Assembly: GCA_000934385.1 (NCBI GenBank)
Contig: KN880438.1
Span: 1 to 64,000 of the forward strand
Length of the DNA: 64,000 bases
Reading direction: 5' to 3'
Source of the DNA: Cylindrobasidium torrendii FP15055 ss-10
Lineage: Eukaryota; Basidiomycota; Agaricomycetes; Agaricales; Physalacriaceae
Positions 1 to 12,427 of this stretch are shown one piece after another. The notes beneath the pieces are model-generated. The model was not told where the DNA came from, searched no databases, and saw only the letters and a list, made by a program, of their open reading frames with translations. Within the stretch, counting starts at the first letter, position 1. Each line of letters begins with the position of its first letter. The translations under genes were made by a program, and so were the position numbers.

Positions 1-25
1 GCGTCGGGATGCGACCCTGCACGCT

Positions 26-102
26 TATTTGGGACCCCGGGGTCCTTATTAGGGACGGGGGGACGCCCACCCAGTACCCCCAGTACGGGGGGGTCCCAAA
101 TA
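26..102. repeat. Inverted repeat with internal GC palindrome
   Basis: Two perfect 13-bp arms lie at 26-38 (TATTTGGGACCCC) and 90-102 (its reverse complement). A 14-bp perfect palindrome (GGACCCCGGGGTCC) sits at 32-45 and overlaps the left arm. The loop contains G- and C-runs and a short direct repeat around CCAGTAC. It lies about 110 bp upstream of the LYAR-like start codon. It could be a hairpin, the end of a small non-autonomous element, or a promoter structure; no target-site duplication is visible. Confidence 0.5.
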
Positions 103-213
103 GACATTGCCTAATACTTAACCCGTTTAAGTGTGATATTCGATCTATATTGATCTTTTGGAAATGTTCGATCAAAAGTGCTCAAAAACTCTCCTTCCAC
201 CTTCAGCCACGGA

Positions 214-1433
214 ATGGTGTCCTTCAAGTACGTGGTTCATGGCCTCTCTTTCAATATTTTCTCAATTGGGCTTCTAGTTGCAACGGTATTCCCCATCTCA
301 CCTTCTTCTCGGCTCTTTGCATCCTGACTACGGGCTGTTCGCAGGATGTGGGGAAGTCGTGAAGAAACCCAAGCTCGACGCACATTGGCGACGATGCTAC
401 GCTCCCGTTGACTGCTTGGACTGCAGCAAAAGCTTCTCAACCCCAGCCGAGTTCAAGTCCCATACGACATGCATCAGCGAAGCGGAGAAATACGAGAAAT
501 CTGTCTACAAGGGTCCCAGAACTGTGTGTCCGTACCCATTTTTACTGGACGTTCTATTAATTGCTCTACAGGCGCCTACGAACCACTACCCGCGGCAGGA
601 ACAAACTCCCTCGACTCCAGCGCGTGGAGGACGCGGCGGCGGACGCGGTGGTTATGGTAGTGCTGGGAATCGCAATACTCGCATGACGGGCGCCAACGAC
701 ACACCGTTAGGAACACCAAAAGGCTCTCCGCCACCTCCTCCATCACAACCACAGCCCGATGTCGCTCTTCCGTTAAATCCACTGAAGCGAAAGGCTGACG
801 AGATGAATACCGTGCGTTATAAACATCCTATCACGAGTCGCAAAAACTTATAAGCACCCTCAGGCCTCTGCAATTGACGAAAAGTCAGAGAAGAAGAAGG
901 TGAAAAAGGACAAAAAGGACAGGAGCATAGATACCTCGGGCGACAAGAAGAAGAAGGATAGGAAAGATCCCAAGGAGGGTGTTGTAGGCGAGGAGGCTGT
1001 GAAGCCAACAAAAGACGCCGAGGACAAGGCGGCAAGGAAGGAACGAAAACGCAAGGAGAAGGAGGCCAAAAAAGCAGCAGCAGCACTAGCAATGGACGTC
1101 GACGCGGCCCCTGCCTCAGAGAATCCAACCTCCGACTCGAAGAAGCGCAAGCGCGAGACTTCCGACGAAGGCATCCCAGTTGCCACCGAGAAAAAGAAGG
1201 AGGGCAAATCCAAGGAGAGGAAGGACAGCAAGGAGAAGGGCAACAAGGAGAAGGACAAGACGGAAAAGAAAGAGAAGAAGGACAAGAAAGAGAAAAAGGA
1301 CAAGAAGGACAAGAAAGAGAAGGAGGAGAAGGAGAAGGCAAAGAAAGAGAAATCTGCGGACAAGTCCTCATCGAAGAAGAAGGCAGCTGCTCTTGCTTCA
1401 GAGTCTGTCGCAACCGTTGCAGTCACGGCATGA
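214..1433 (+). CDS. LYAR-type C2HC zinc-finger nucleolar protein
   Basis: This is a homologue of the cell-growth-regulating nucleolar protein LYAR, thought to act in rRNA transcription and processing. My model has exons 214-227, 278-285, 345-523, 572-811 and 864-1433, giving 336 aa. The second exon is only 8 nt; with it the protein begins MVSFNCNGCGEVVKKPKLD, which restores the C-x2-C of the LYAR finger. A second C-x2-C...H...C unit (CLDCSKSF) follows at about residues 32-50. An RGG-rich stretch (RGGRGGGRGGYG) lies near residue 100, and the C-terminal 190 residues are extremely Lys/Glu/Asp-rich, as expected for a nucleolar protein. Without the microexon the ATG cannot be joined in frame to the finger. 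The gene is convergent with muskelin. Confidence 0.88.
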
Positions 1434-1575
1434 CCTCCCTTGCTTTACAGCACACCACTCCGACTTAGGTTTGTTGACCTTGTCATTTTGATTGTTACAG
1501 CTACTCCGATTCCTATGATACATAGAGTACAGTGCCCAACATTGCTACATTTGTAACTGTTTTCTACCTCAGTGT

Positions 1576-4462
1576 CTACAAATCCACCAAGTCCACTAAA
1601 TCTTTGTCAGGCTGCTTCGCATCGGCATCCACGTACTCCAGAATTGCCTCAAAAAGCTGTGTACGCTGCCTGAACCTCTCCGCATCCATTTCTGCATCTG
1701 CGTTCTCCCTACGTTCTAGCGGATCCGGCAAGGCATCCAGCATGTCCAATTTGTTGGTCGTCAATCGAGGCGTCAACGCACATTCAATCTCGCTCGTCCA
1801 CGCGTCCTCAGGCGTATTTGGCCGCGACTTCTTCCTAGGGGACAAGTCGCGGTCGGAGGGGGGAGTCTCTGGCTCGGATATCGGTAAAGACGGTGTCATG
1901 AGATGTGTAAGTAGCGACCGAAAGACGTCCGTCTCTTCAGAATCCGCATGGTCCACAACGTTGGAAACGTCGTTCTGCAGATACCCAAGTGCTTGAATCT
2001 GACCCTCAGTCTCACTCATTTCCCGAAATCTGCGCAGCTGTCAGGGATTTGGTGGCCAGGATATAAAAGTAAGGCGTACCGTTGCTGCCGTATTTTAAAT
2101 TTGGCCCGCCGAATGAGTTCTGTTGCTTCGGGTCTTGCGCGCATGTCAGACATATTTCCAAAGACGCAAAGACGCCGCGTACCTCACTAAGTTCATCCTC
2201 CAGATATCATCCAGCCGACGTTCGCTCGCACCGTCGCCTTCAACATCGCGCTCCATACTTGAACCCTCAGCGGGCCCAGCATTTCCTGCGTGTATGAACA
2301 TCGTCTTGGTGGTCAGATCGTACACTGCCTGGTGTGCATATCTCGCAAGTGGCTCCCCAACGTACGCTGTCGGACGCATGACAGACACCCATGTTCCCGG
2401 CTTCGAGTCGTAACGGAAAATCCAAGTAGGCTCCGTGGGCGTCGTCGTTTGGGCTCCAGCATGTCCTGGCCGAATCAAGCCACAGAAAACATAAATTTCT
2501 TTGAGCTGAGGATCGATGACTGCGCGTTGGGTGAATGAGGCAGATGGTCCACCCGCGGCAGCGAAGTTGGAGAATATTTCAGTCGTAGTCTTGGTGTCGA
2601 TGTGGTATGCATGCATATCGGCAAGAAATTGGTCATTACGCTGTCCAGCGAAGATGTAAATAGTCCGGGACATGGGGTCGAGCAACATGGAGTGACCTTT
2701 CACCAATATGAGTATTATCATCTGAAATTAACGGCGCGACATACCAAAGCGAGGCGTAACCACCTTGCCTGCAGAGTCGGCCAGACTGAGCATCATAAGT
2801 AGTCAGGTTTAGATTTGACATGAACATATCATGGACCTACGAAAGATGACTCCAACGATTCGTTCTGACGTTGAAGCTGTAAAACCCAGAATACTTGACA
2901 TTGCTTGAACCACGCTCCTCAACAACCTTTCCACCAAAAACATAAAGCATCTGAGCGTCACTGTCTATGACCATCTGATGGTCAAATATCAACGGTGGGC
3001 CACCCGAGGACTGAGGGTCATGAGCTACGAGAAACAAATGCCCTGCGCAAGGCGCTCACGCTTGTGTCCATTGCTAAATAGTCCCAGTGCCCCTTGTCCG
3101 CACCACGGGTATGGTAGCGGTAAAATTCCGAGCGAGGAGGGGCCGTGTCTGTACCAGCTATATTGTTATCTACATCTCCCAACCTACCGAATACATAAAT
3201 GCTTCCAGTTTTCGTGTCGAATACCATTTTGTGGCAGGCGCGCGCATCCGGTGCATTGTTCACGGCTGCAGTGGATGCGCATAGTAATGTCCATTGATCC
3301 AAGTGGATATCGTAGGACCAAAAGTCGTCCAGACTTTTCTTGCCGTCGAAACCCCCGAACATGTAGATAAGGCCTTTCGTGGAGTCGATGCACATCGCAT
3401 GTCCGCCGCGAGCATGGGGAACGTCACCGTCGGCATTGGTCCCTGTAAGCCTTGTCCAATTGGCAGTCGGTGGGAAGGAGCGAAGGCAGTCGTCAAATAG
3501 CCTAGCATTTGCCATTCTTTCCAACAGCTGTTCACTTTCGAGCCAGTTTCCTTGCAGGACAATGAGATCGTAGAGTTCGGAGACCAGGGGATGTTCCAAA
3601 AGCAGTCCTGTGCGCTCGAGAATGGATTGGAATGGGGTGAGCAGACGACGTTGACGAAGGTGTTTGAGCATGATGCTTAGCGCCTGTGTCTCCAAATGCT
3701 AGCGGAACACAAGTCAGCGTGCTTCGTGAGGTAGTGGATATCAGAGGCACCTGTTTCCATTTCTGCTCCGCCTCTACAATGTGTTGAGGGTCGTTGATCC
3801 CCAGAAGGGCAACGTGCCAAATCGAGAAATGGAATCCACCCTGATGTGGGCTGAGGACGGTCAATTCGAGGTAACCAGACTGCACGTCACGCACGAGAGT
3901 GGGAGTATCTTCACATATAGTGAAGGAATGGTGATTCCAGACTTGTTCTTGTGGCGAAGGGAGAACGTCTCTCGGATACTATCATTCTTGAGGCTGCCGG
4001 CGAGAACCTCGGTCATCTTGTCCTCGCTCATGCCAACGTAAACGCGGAAGTCTTTGAGATTGCACGGATGGGCTAAAACGAGGTCAAGGACAGCGCTGGC
4101 TATATCATGGGAGGACCATACGTTTGGCGTGCTGTGGGCCGTTACTTTAGCATGCGACAGCCAGAGCGCAGTCATCCCGCCCACCTTTCCGAATGTGATC
4201 CCCGCTATTCAGGATATCTTAGAGCTTGCGCAATGCAGAAGAGATTGGACCACGCACTGACAATTGACACTGAATCCAGTTTAAGCGTGATCCATTGCTT
4301 GCTGGTCGCCGTGGGAGTCTCCGCTGTGCTCCATCTACTTCTCTGGTCGGCGGGATCATCCACCATGATCTTTTCTCCGGCGTAATCCGCACTATGCGGA
4401 GATGCATATGCGATGGTGTATTTGAGCGACTTGGGCGACATGGGGTGAATGAACGTGACCAT
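1576..4462 (-). CDS. Muskelin (discoidin-LisH/CTLH-kelch protein)
   Basis: Muskelin is a kelch-repeat subunit of the GID/CTLH ubiquitin ligase assembly in animals. Eleven exons give 794 aa: 4258-4462, 4185-4204, 4122-4131, 3895-4072, 3751-3850, 3060-3698, 2841-3010, 2745-2785, 2183-2696, 2080-2133 and 1576-2029. In order there is an N-terminal discoidin-like domain (SSRW-type motif, ITFGKHAKPHPCNLKDF, PSLYVKILPLS, GFHFSIWHV), a LisH/CTLH segment (LKHLRQRRLLTPFQSIL), then kelch blades (ARGGHAMCIDS, IYMFGGFDG, LYVFGGK, IYIFAGQ). The muskelin-specific tail (IRRAKFKIRQQRFREM, YLQNDVSNVVDH) closes it. Exons 2 and 3 are 20 and 10 nt and are needed to complete the discoidin domain. An alternative in-frame start is the ATG at 4441. 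The UNC80-like gene ends 200 bp upstream on the same strand. Confidence 0.93.
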
Positions 4463-4662
4463 TGACTGAAGCGCGTACTTAGGCCTCGATCGCTGCTGAT
4501 CCGTTCCTTGATCCGGTATTCAGAAATCAGAATGACTTTCGTAGAGCAACGTCTTGCAGCTCGCAGTCGTGCACTCGACCATTCACGTAGATACAGGAGT
4601 TTACTAGCATCAATTGAGTACATATTTACAACGTGAGCATCCTGATAAAATTGTCCAAAAAC

Positions 4663-7600
4663 TCAGTACTGTCCAAACGACTGGTCTGCGCTGATTACCA
4701 CCGTGGAATCGCCCTCCACATACGCCTCCTCATCAAATTCCTCCAGTAACTGTCTCGTCTCCGCCAACATCTCCTTAACTGCCTTCCTGACAGTCCATGT
4801 CCTCATCTGTGGATCGTCTTCAACCTCCCCACCCGGAAGCGGCAAAAGCATGCTTTGATACCCCCAGCAGCTTTGGACAAGTCGTATGCGTCTGTATGTT
4901 GCCTGCATCAACGCCAATGATTTCACCTTCATTGTCTTCGCGTGAGAGACAACGGAATAGCTCGCCACCGCTGATGACGACCGCTCGAGGCTGGGAGCAG
5001 CGACGGGTCCGAGATGGACAATATGCGGTGCATTTCCTGGCGAGATTGGCGAGCGACCATTGGTGTCCAGCGAGATGTAAGTTGGGTCGGGCTCCCATAG
5101 ACCTGATGGACGCCCACGCGGTGAGGCTGGAGGTGTTTGCGCCATTGACCGTCGACGCGGTTTTGCATACACGGACGATACTGGTCGTGACCCTCCGGGT
5201 GAAAGTGCACTGGGTACCGACCGAAGGTAATGATCCAAGGTAAAGACTTTCTCCTTGGTGAACAACCGTAACTGGAGTACCAGAGGAGAGCGATACACGC
5301 AAAGCAACTCCAAAAGCGACCAAAGACAGTAATCGAGGATCCGTGGGTTGTGATACGTGCGCCGGCTTTGCATGAACATGGACGCAGAGGAGAAGTCGAA
5401 CTGTCCACTGGCTCGAGGAGATGGAGTTGGTGAGGGTGTGGGCGAGTAGTCCTTGTGCGACTCTAACGCAAAAGAAGCTGATCCATCCGCCAGCAATCTG
5501 CGAAGAAACTCGGCCACACGAAGCCAAATCCCCGGAAGACTGGCCACCTCCTTCTCTGCCCGTACAACAACAATCTTGAGGATTTGTAAGGCAGTGACCA
5601 TCGTGTATACATGCCGTTCTTTGTCATGATCTGCCGTGTTGTTGCTGCTCTTAGACCGCGTGCGCTCCAGGACGTTGGCGTCGGATACTGGTCGCTTTGG
5701 CGGCCTCCGCTGGCAAGCCGCCATAACAAAGGCAACCAACCGGACCCATGTTTGTCGATGACTATCCATGTGCCAATGCTCCAGCCGCCTGCCCTCATCC
5801 GTCTCCAGATCTGCCGTTGTTTTGAGCGCCAATGCAAACGGCAATACGACACCAGCCATGAATTCATGACTGTTCGCGTGCTTCTCCAACTCTGCGACCA
5901 CGTCGGCATCACGAAGGAACACCGTTTGTCCCAAGAGCCTAATTAACGATGGTCTGCAATGCAACGCGAACAACAGCTTTTCCGACGCTGCTAGCGCACA
6001 TGCTTCTAGCCCGGCAGGACATATCTGCGCCATCACCAATTGCACAAACGCTGGCTCGCTAGCACAAGACGAGTTTTGGCACAGTTCCCCAATGACATCG
6101 AACACTCCGGAAAAATCCACGGTTAACGCGTAAGCATTGATGGCGGGAGAGAGCTCCTGCAGGAAGTCAACAAGATGCTTCATGTTCCTCGACATGTCCT
6201 TCTCTGCCAGATACGTCGCGCGAGCGTATTCAGCTAGCAAACGTGCTACCGTATCGTTCACCTCCTTGCTCCCTTCCTTCAGAATGGTCTTCATAATGTC
6301 GACATTGCGCCGCGACGCTGACGCCGATAGTCTGCCACCCGCACTCGCGAACGCGTTGACCAGTGCAAAGTAGTTAAGGCGCATGGCCACAAAGTCGCTG
6401 GGACTGTTTGACTTATCATTAAGCTGTTGGTCAAGGATCTCGTCCATCACAATGCCCTGCGGGATATCCGACTCCGTTTGTACTTTTGTGCCTTCCGTTT
6501 TTGCCTTTGGAGAGACGCGCAGAAGAACGGCGCTCAGGGCCTCTATGCCCTGATGCAGGACATTGCGCGCAGACTGAGATGCTTCATAGAATGATGGTGC
6601 GAGATACCGCAAGAAGGAGAGAAACTGCTCTGACCGACTGGTCGTCAGATCATGAGCAATGACCGTGAGGAATAGCCGGACGAGGTTGTCGACTGACAGC
6701 ATCTTTGTCTCCGTCTCCTCCGGGAGGTCGATAATGATGTTGTTTTTCGCACCCCTTCGTAGCAACCCGAGAAATGTCTGGGGCTTTTCGTCCGCCGTGA
6801 TGGCTAGTAGTGCCTCCCTTTCCTGAACCTTGTTCGATTCATGGATGCCGGCAATGTCCTGCCCTGGAGACATAGTCTTGAGAGAGGAAAAAAGCCTGTA
6901 AATGCTTGTCGCGATCCAAGGGGCGTTGGCTGATGGGAGAGCCATGACATGGGAAACAACATCCAGACTTTGGTATACGAATGCTTCGCGATGATGTGCA
7001 AAGAACCGGTTTAACGCATACTCTATGGCGGTGCGTATCCCGGCGTGATTTTCAGCCTCGGTGTACACCTTGAGTAAGGAAGGCATGAAGAGTGTATATC
7101 CGCCTCTGGACAGAAAAAGGCGTCGAAACCTTGTGCTTGCAACCATGAGGGCTTTGGCGGGATGAGTGGTTGTACCGCTCATTACATAGAAACACATACC
7201 AATGAGAGCCTGACTCACGATCCCAATATCGTCTCCATGGGTTATGAGGATGCGATTGATTCCATCCATCAAAACGGCCAGCTCACTTCGGTCATTCAGA
7301 TGCCTTGACATAGACCTGAATATCTGAGCGACTAGCGGCAAGTAACTCCTCGACAGTAGCATCGACAATGCCTTCAACTGCCCGTCCTTGCTGCGGACTG
7401 TTGGCCCGATTTCCGACCGCGCAGTTTTCTTTGGAATGAATGCTTTCAGCTCCAATGGCGTGGTGCCTCCAAACTCCTCCCATGACGGCAAGACGAGCCT
7501 GGTCAAACCCTTCCTAACCAGTTGGATGTCTTGAGGTGCCTTCTTCAACATGTCCAACATCAACATGTTCTGCGATATTCGAACCATCGTCACTGCGCTC

Positions 7601-10600
7601 AACCTCTGTAATCCGTCCTCGAACGGATTCTTCGAGTCAAGCATCTGTGGAAACATGGCAGGGTTGATCGTCCCCGGCGGGAAGTAGAGAGATCCACTCG
7701 GAACAAAACATATGTCCACCTTGGCCCTCCTGAAATCGCGCACAGACAAATCACTAACCTGCCCGACTAGCTTTGCAAGAATCGGGAGCATGTACGACAT
7801 GTCCCGCAGCGCCTCACTGGTGGGCGTGTTTTTGACTTCATGCTTCAGGAAGCCCGTGAGGTGGTTGAACAGAAGATGCGCCATCGACGGCGGAAGCGTG
7901 TGCCGTACATGAAGGAACGCACGAAGGGATGCGGCTGCCAGTGCAATATCCTTTGTTTCATCAACCAAGAGGTCAAGAACGGGCCGAGTCAGCAGTGAAG
8001 GGTCGTTGCGCATAAGGTCGATGACCGTTGCTCGAGCGACATGAGCGACGGAGAAATCTGGATCAAAGACCATCGATGCAAGCATAGGGAATATCCGTGT
8101 GAGGGAGGGAACAAAGACAGATCGCCTCTTGACGCCATACATCGGTCCACCGGAGCTTGAGTTCCTGCGTAACAACGAGAGCTCGCTCGGGGTGTTGGGC
8201 AGAGTAGATGTTCCTCGATTCGGTGATGCAGAAGGACTAGGTGCTGGGCTAAGAACAGGCGATGATGCTTGATATGCACCACTATTCGTATTCTCCATCC
8301 TGTCCAGCTCGAGGATGGGTAGTAAGGAAAACGGTGTTTGTATTCGTTCCAATTGTTGGTTCGCAGGAGTGTCGTCATCCACCCATCCAATCTCTGCTAA
8401 GCGCTTGCGCATCTCAGGTGGGAGATTGTCCTTCGGGTTTTCCAAGTCATCCCTCTTAACCCAATGGGCGTTTCCCATGTCCGTTGGTATAAACGGAAGA
8501 GGCGGTTTTGCAAGCTTAAATGGTCGGCGTTGTCGATCTGCGACGACAGGCTGGGACATAATTTGAAAACGCCAGTTCGAAAGAGTGCCGATGCGAGAGA
8601 TTCCTTTGAGTTTACTGTCCTGGTCCAAACTTCGCAGAAAATTGTGAGCACAACATACCCCTCATTGGAGTGGTGAGTACCTACCTGCCTAAATTCACCT
8701 CGATAGTGGCTTGAAGGTCTATCGGGGCCTTCTCGGCGGCTTGCATAACCAAAAAGCATGCCTGAAGGCCCTCAGGTATGGCCTATATGCAGCTACAACT
8801 CACTCACAGATGCAATGGTAGAAGACTCTCTGTCATCCAGGTGGTTTTCCCATATGTTGACACCGATGCGACTGAGATCCTCAGGTCCTAGCATCAAAGC
8901 TACCGTCACCAATAGCTTCATGATACGAGAGATATAGCCCTTCGCGAGCGACACTAATAGCTTATTTTCCTGGGGTGCCGATGGTATGACCAATGTTGAC
9001 CGTCTTGGGGTATCCACGACTACGGATAACAGTGTGCTCTTTCGAGTCTTCGGCTATGGTATGATAAGAACACGAATGCATTCTAGATCGATGTAACGCA
9101 CATTATGGCCTCGAGTGTTTTGTAACATAGCGTAGATATTCTTGAGGGCATCAATGGCTGATTCAACTTCGTCTTCAAAATAGTCTTCGTATTCATGATT
9201 GTGATAATCTTCGAACCAAGTCACGATCTGTCGAAGCCACGGAGCGCTGAAGAAGTGAGTTGTCTATAGAGTAAAGAATGGTAACGAGCTCACGGCTTGG
9301 TGGATCGTGTAAATAATCGAGCTTCGCGTAAGAGCATGCAATACAACATTCGCTGAGATGGCGGTACAAGAAGTTTCTTCTCCTATAGCACTGTGAGTGG
9401 GCGGTAATAAGATGGGAAATCCGGCCTGACTCTTGCTTGCAATGCAGCAGCCAGTCGTGCCTCTAGTTGATAGACAAACTTGACCGCGTTGACCAGTGCT
9501 GTCTCCGTGATCTACTCGAACCCGTGGTCAATGCCAACCTCGATGCCTGTAGCACCTTACACACCGAATTCGACTCTTTGTCTCTTCTCAACGACTGTAT
9601 TTTTCCTATCAACGAGATCACCAGCACGGATTGTCCCGCTCGAGCTTCACCCCAGTTGAGAGCGCCAGGCCCTGTTTCCCCAGTATCACCACCGACCTCC
9701 CGAGCGATGGCCACCGAGATCATATCCGCGTCGCGAATCCAAAAGTCCGGCAAGAACTTCGCCAAGCTGTTCACAGAGCAAAGATGATTGATGAGTGAAA
9801 TCTCCTTCGTTGCAGCAGCACAAAAAAACAGCGGTTTATAGAATATTTTGGGATATTTGAGCGAGAGTGCGTTGAAGAGCATGGTTAGCTCAATGCATGG
9901 CTGAGGTGGTTCATCATCGGCGAGGCGCTGCAATATATCAGCATTGACATTTCAACCAGCCGCGCTCACTTACGTCGTGCAATGGTTGTAGGAAGTATGA
10001 AACAATGGGCTGACAGACTTCCTGAGGAAATATCTGGATGAGAACCGTCAGGGTGTGCAACAGCGACGGCCATGGACTGCCGACAATCTGTTAAATCTTT
10101 GTTGTCAATATTGCAATAGTTATGGAGCGGAAGACCAACCAGAGACCTGAGGCCGGTTTCGAAAGTAGTTTGCCATTCGCTGCGTTGTCGGTACCAGTGG
10201 GATACGGTGTTGACAGTCCAACTCGATCCTGTCGACATATCATCGGCAGTGATCACAGTCAGGAGGGCCGCAACGAAGCTGCTCTTTGCTTCCGTGACAG
10301 ACGGAGAGGTGATTATGTCGAGTTCTGGAAGGACGCGCTCGCGCAACAGCTTGATAACGATGGCTGCATCGTTTGCCCGTCTGTTGCTATCCGGAGGAGA
10401 TGATTCAACCAGTGATACAAATACACGAGCGAACACAGCGAGTTTGCGACAGTGCATAGCACTCATCAAAGGAGAGTAGGACGTTCGAAGAACGGGCCAG
10501 TATGTGTCAACAACATTGGTGAGCAACCACTTGGCATCGGCCTCTGGAATATTCTCTACACAATGGCCGAGGCTTTCCACGAGCAAAACTTCCCGTACTG

Positions 10601-11910
10601 CCTGCACATTGTCTGTTTCGATGAATATGGCGTTGTATTCTTGCTCCACGGTGCCGGCATCGAGTTCTCCAGTCGAACCAGCGGTGAAGTGGTCAATGAT
10701 CTGAGTGACCATTTTACCATCTTCTCCATAGAGATTGACGGCTGGCAAAAGAGAGAACAGGCCTTGCGATATTGAACAGAATGAGAGGTGGCTAGTGAGC
10801 TGGACGGCATCGGCCACAAGCAAGTGCCATAGGGAGGTAAGAATGCGAAGCTGGAGGGCGGAGGGGGGAATGAACGCTGCTTGTATACACCAGAGGGCTC
10901 TATCAACCGCGGAGGGCTGCGAGAGGTCAGATAGGTGTCATTGAGGTCAAATGGTCACTCACTTCATCGAATGGTCGCCATGTCTTGCGAATCACTTCAA
11001 ATGATTCCAACCCAAACCATCTCTCCTCGTCTCCTCGCTTCCCCTTGTCAAAAGTAAGAAATGGCAGTAAAAGTGTCGAGAGCACCAAGGTTTCGCAAGG
11101 CATTATCTGGACACCGGATTGTGCATGTTGAAGGAGGACATGATACAGCGGCTTGAGCGATGTGTGCGACGTAGGGGGGAGAGATTGCCTGCGCGTCTTT
11201 GCATTCGTGACATGTGCCAATTGGTTTATAGAAAGTGATGAGCCATGAGTAGGTATAGGCGCTGAGGACTTTTCCCCAGATCGCACCGCCCAGCAGACTT
11301 TCTGCAACTCATATGCAAAACGTCGGGCGTCATCGAGTGCAGTTTCGCGTGCTTGCTCGACAACCTGTCGAAATCCAAGTCGCTGGGCAAATTTGGAGGT
11401 CTTGGGGGTCTGATTTCCGCGCCCGCTAGCACCGAGATTGAGCGTAGAAGACGACGAAGCTTGCTGGGAGTGGGATGGTACCGGCGGGGGTGTTGTTGGG
11501 GGGAGTACATGGGACCGCACGCTATTCCATCGCACGGTGGATGTTGGTGATGGTGGTGGTGAGGACTTCCCGCCGCCGACGGCCTCGCTCAACTTCTTGC
11601 CAAGCTTTCGTAACGCAGGTTTTGGACTATCTGGCTGCGGTTCGTCATTGAAAGGGTTTTGTTCTGCACCTCCTCCTCCGCCTATGGGAGACTCGACCAA
11701 GTCCGTAGATGCCCATGGTTTCTCCCCTTCCCTTTCCTCTGGCAATTCGATGAGTGCATTGAATTTCGATCCGCCCCGCGTGTGTGCCGCGTCGCTGGAT
11801 GTTTCTTCCGACGCTGTCCTACGACTGTGTAGTGTCTTCGAGGAATCAAAAGAGAAGAGGCGCCGCGGTCCGCGCTGAGCTCGTCTGTCGTCGGGTGATT
11901 TGGACGACAT
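4663..11910 (-). CDS. Very large UNC80-like HEAT-repeat protein
   Basis: About 2,280 aa in nine exons: 10963-11910, 10140-10916, 9974-10087, 9561-9927, about 9294-9498, 9102-9263, 8808-9053, 8699-8761 and 4663-8619. The N-terminus is low-complexity and Ser/Pro-rich. The rest is alpha-helical and HEAT/armadillo-like, with a conserved-looking block (NWRFQIMSQPVVADRQRRPF, NAHWVKRDDLENPKDNLP) opening the 3.9-kb last exon. I assign it to the UNC80 group by general resemblance; in animals UNC80 is the scaffold of the NALCN cation channel, related to fungal Cch1. A cell-morphogenesis (Furry/Tao3-like) HEAT protein is the main alternative. The reading frame appears to shift inside exon 5 near 9427-9431, and the next intron would be only 30 nt, so this part of the model is uncertain. 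The gene itself is not in doubt. Confidence 0.75.
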
Positions 11911-12427
11911 CGAATGTGTGCTGCGATCAACCGACTATTGTGACCGAATGTCACGGCTTCCTACTCTACTTGTTTTGTAGTTATGCTCAGTGGCACCGCC
12001 GTGAACCGATAAGTAGAAGAGCAGAGAAAATTGCATCGAATTATTGCAAATACTGATATAAGATAATTTCCTTCAAGTTCGTAAGGGCGAACAAACGCGA
12101 AACAGACTACAGAACTTCATACTGACAACACTATGTTTAGTTTGCCCTTGACTAGTTTGAGGAAAGGTCGTTATTTTCCGCCGTGGCATGACGAGTCTTG
12201 TGCTTCCAGGATGGACCGCCTTCATATCCCTCGTTTAAAAGCCAAGAGGGCAACCAGGATTTCTACACGCGTTAACTTCAACTTCAACTCTGTCAATGGT
12301 CGGGGCGAGGGTCCAGAGAAAGTACCAGGGACAGGCGGCACTGTGTATGTACCCTGCTGTCGATCAGAGGTTGTCTTGGGGTCCTCGTGCAATAAGTACT
12401 AGGAGAGTCGTCGGGCACACAGGACGG
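11911..12427. other. Intergenic region, no gene seen
   Basis: This is the spacer between the UNC80-like start (11910) and the stop of the C2H2 gene (12428). Short open frames on the plus strand show no family resemblance and no consistent splice structure. I see only promoter space for the UNC80-like gene. Confidence 0.6.

Noticed and set aside
860..1426. Long minus-strand frames opposite the LYAR C-terminus
   Set aside because: They are shadows of the Lys/Glu-rich plus-strand coding sequence, giving Ser/Phe-rich low-complexity peptides without domains.
9966..10823. Several independent genes between 8.6 and 11.9 kb
   Set aside because: Each open frame joins the next at consensus introns in matching phase (apart from the single frameshift), so they are exons of one large gene.
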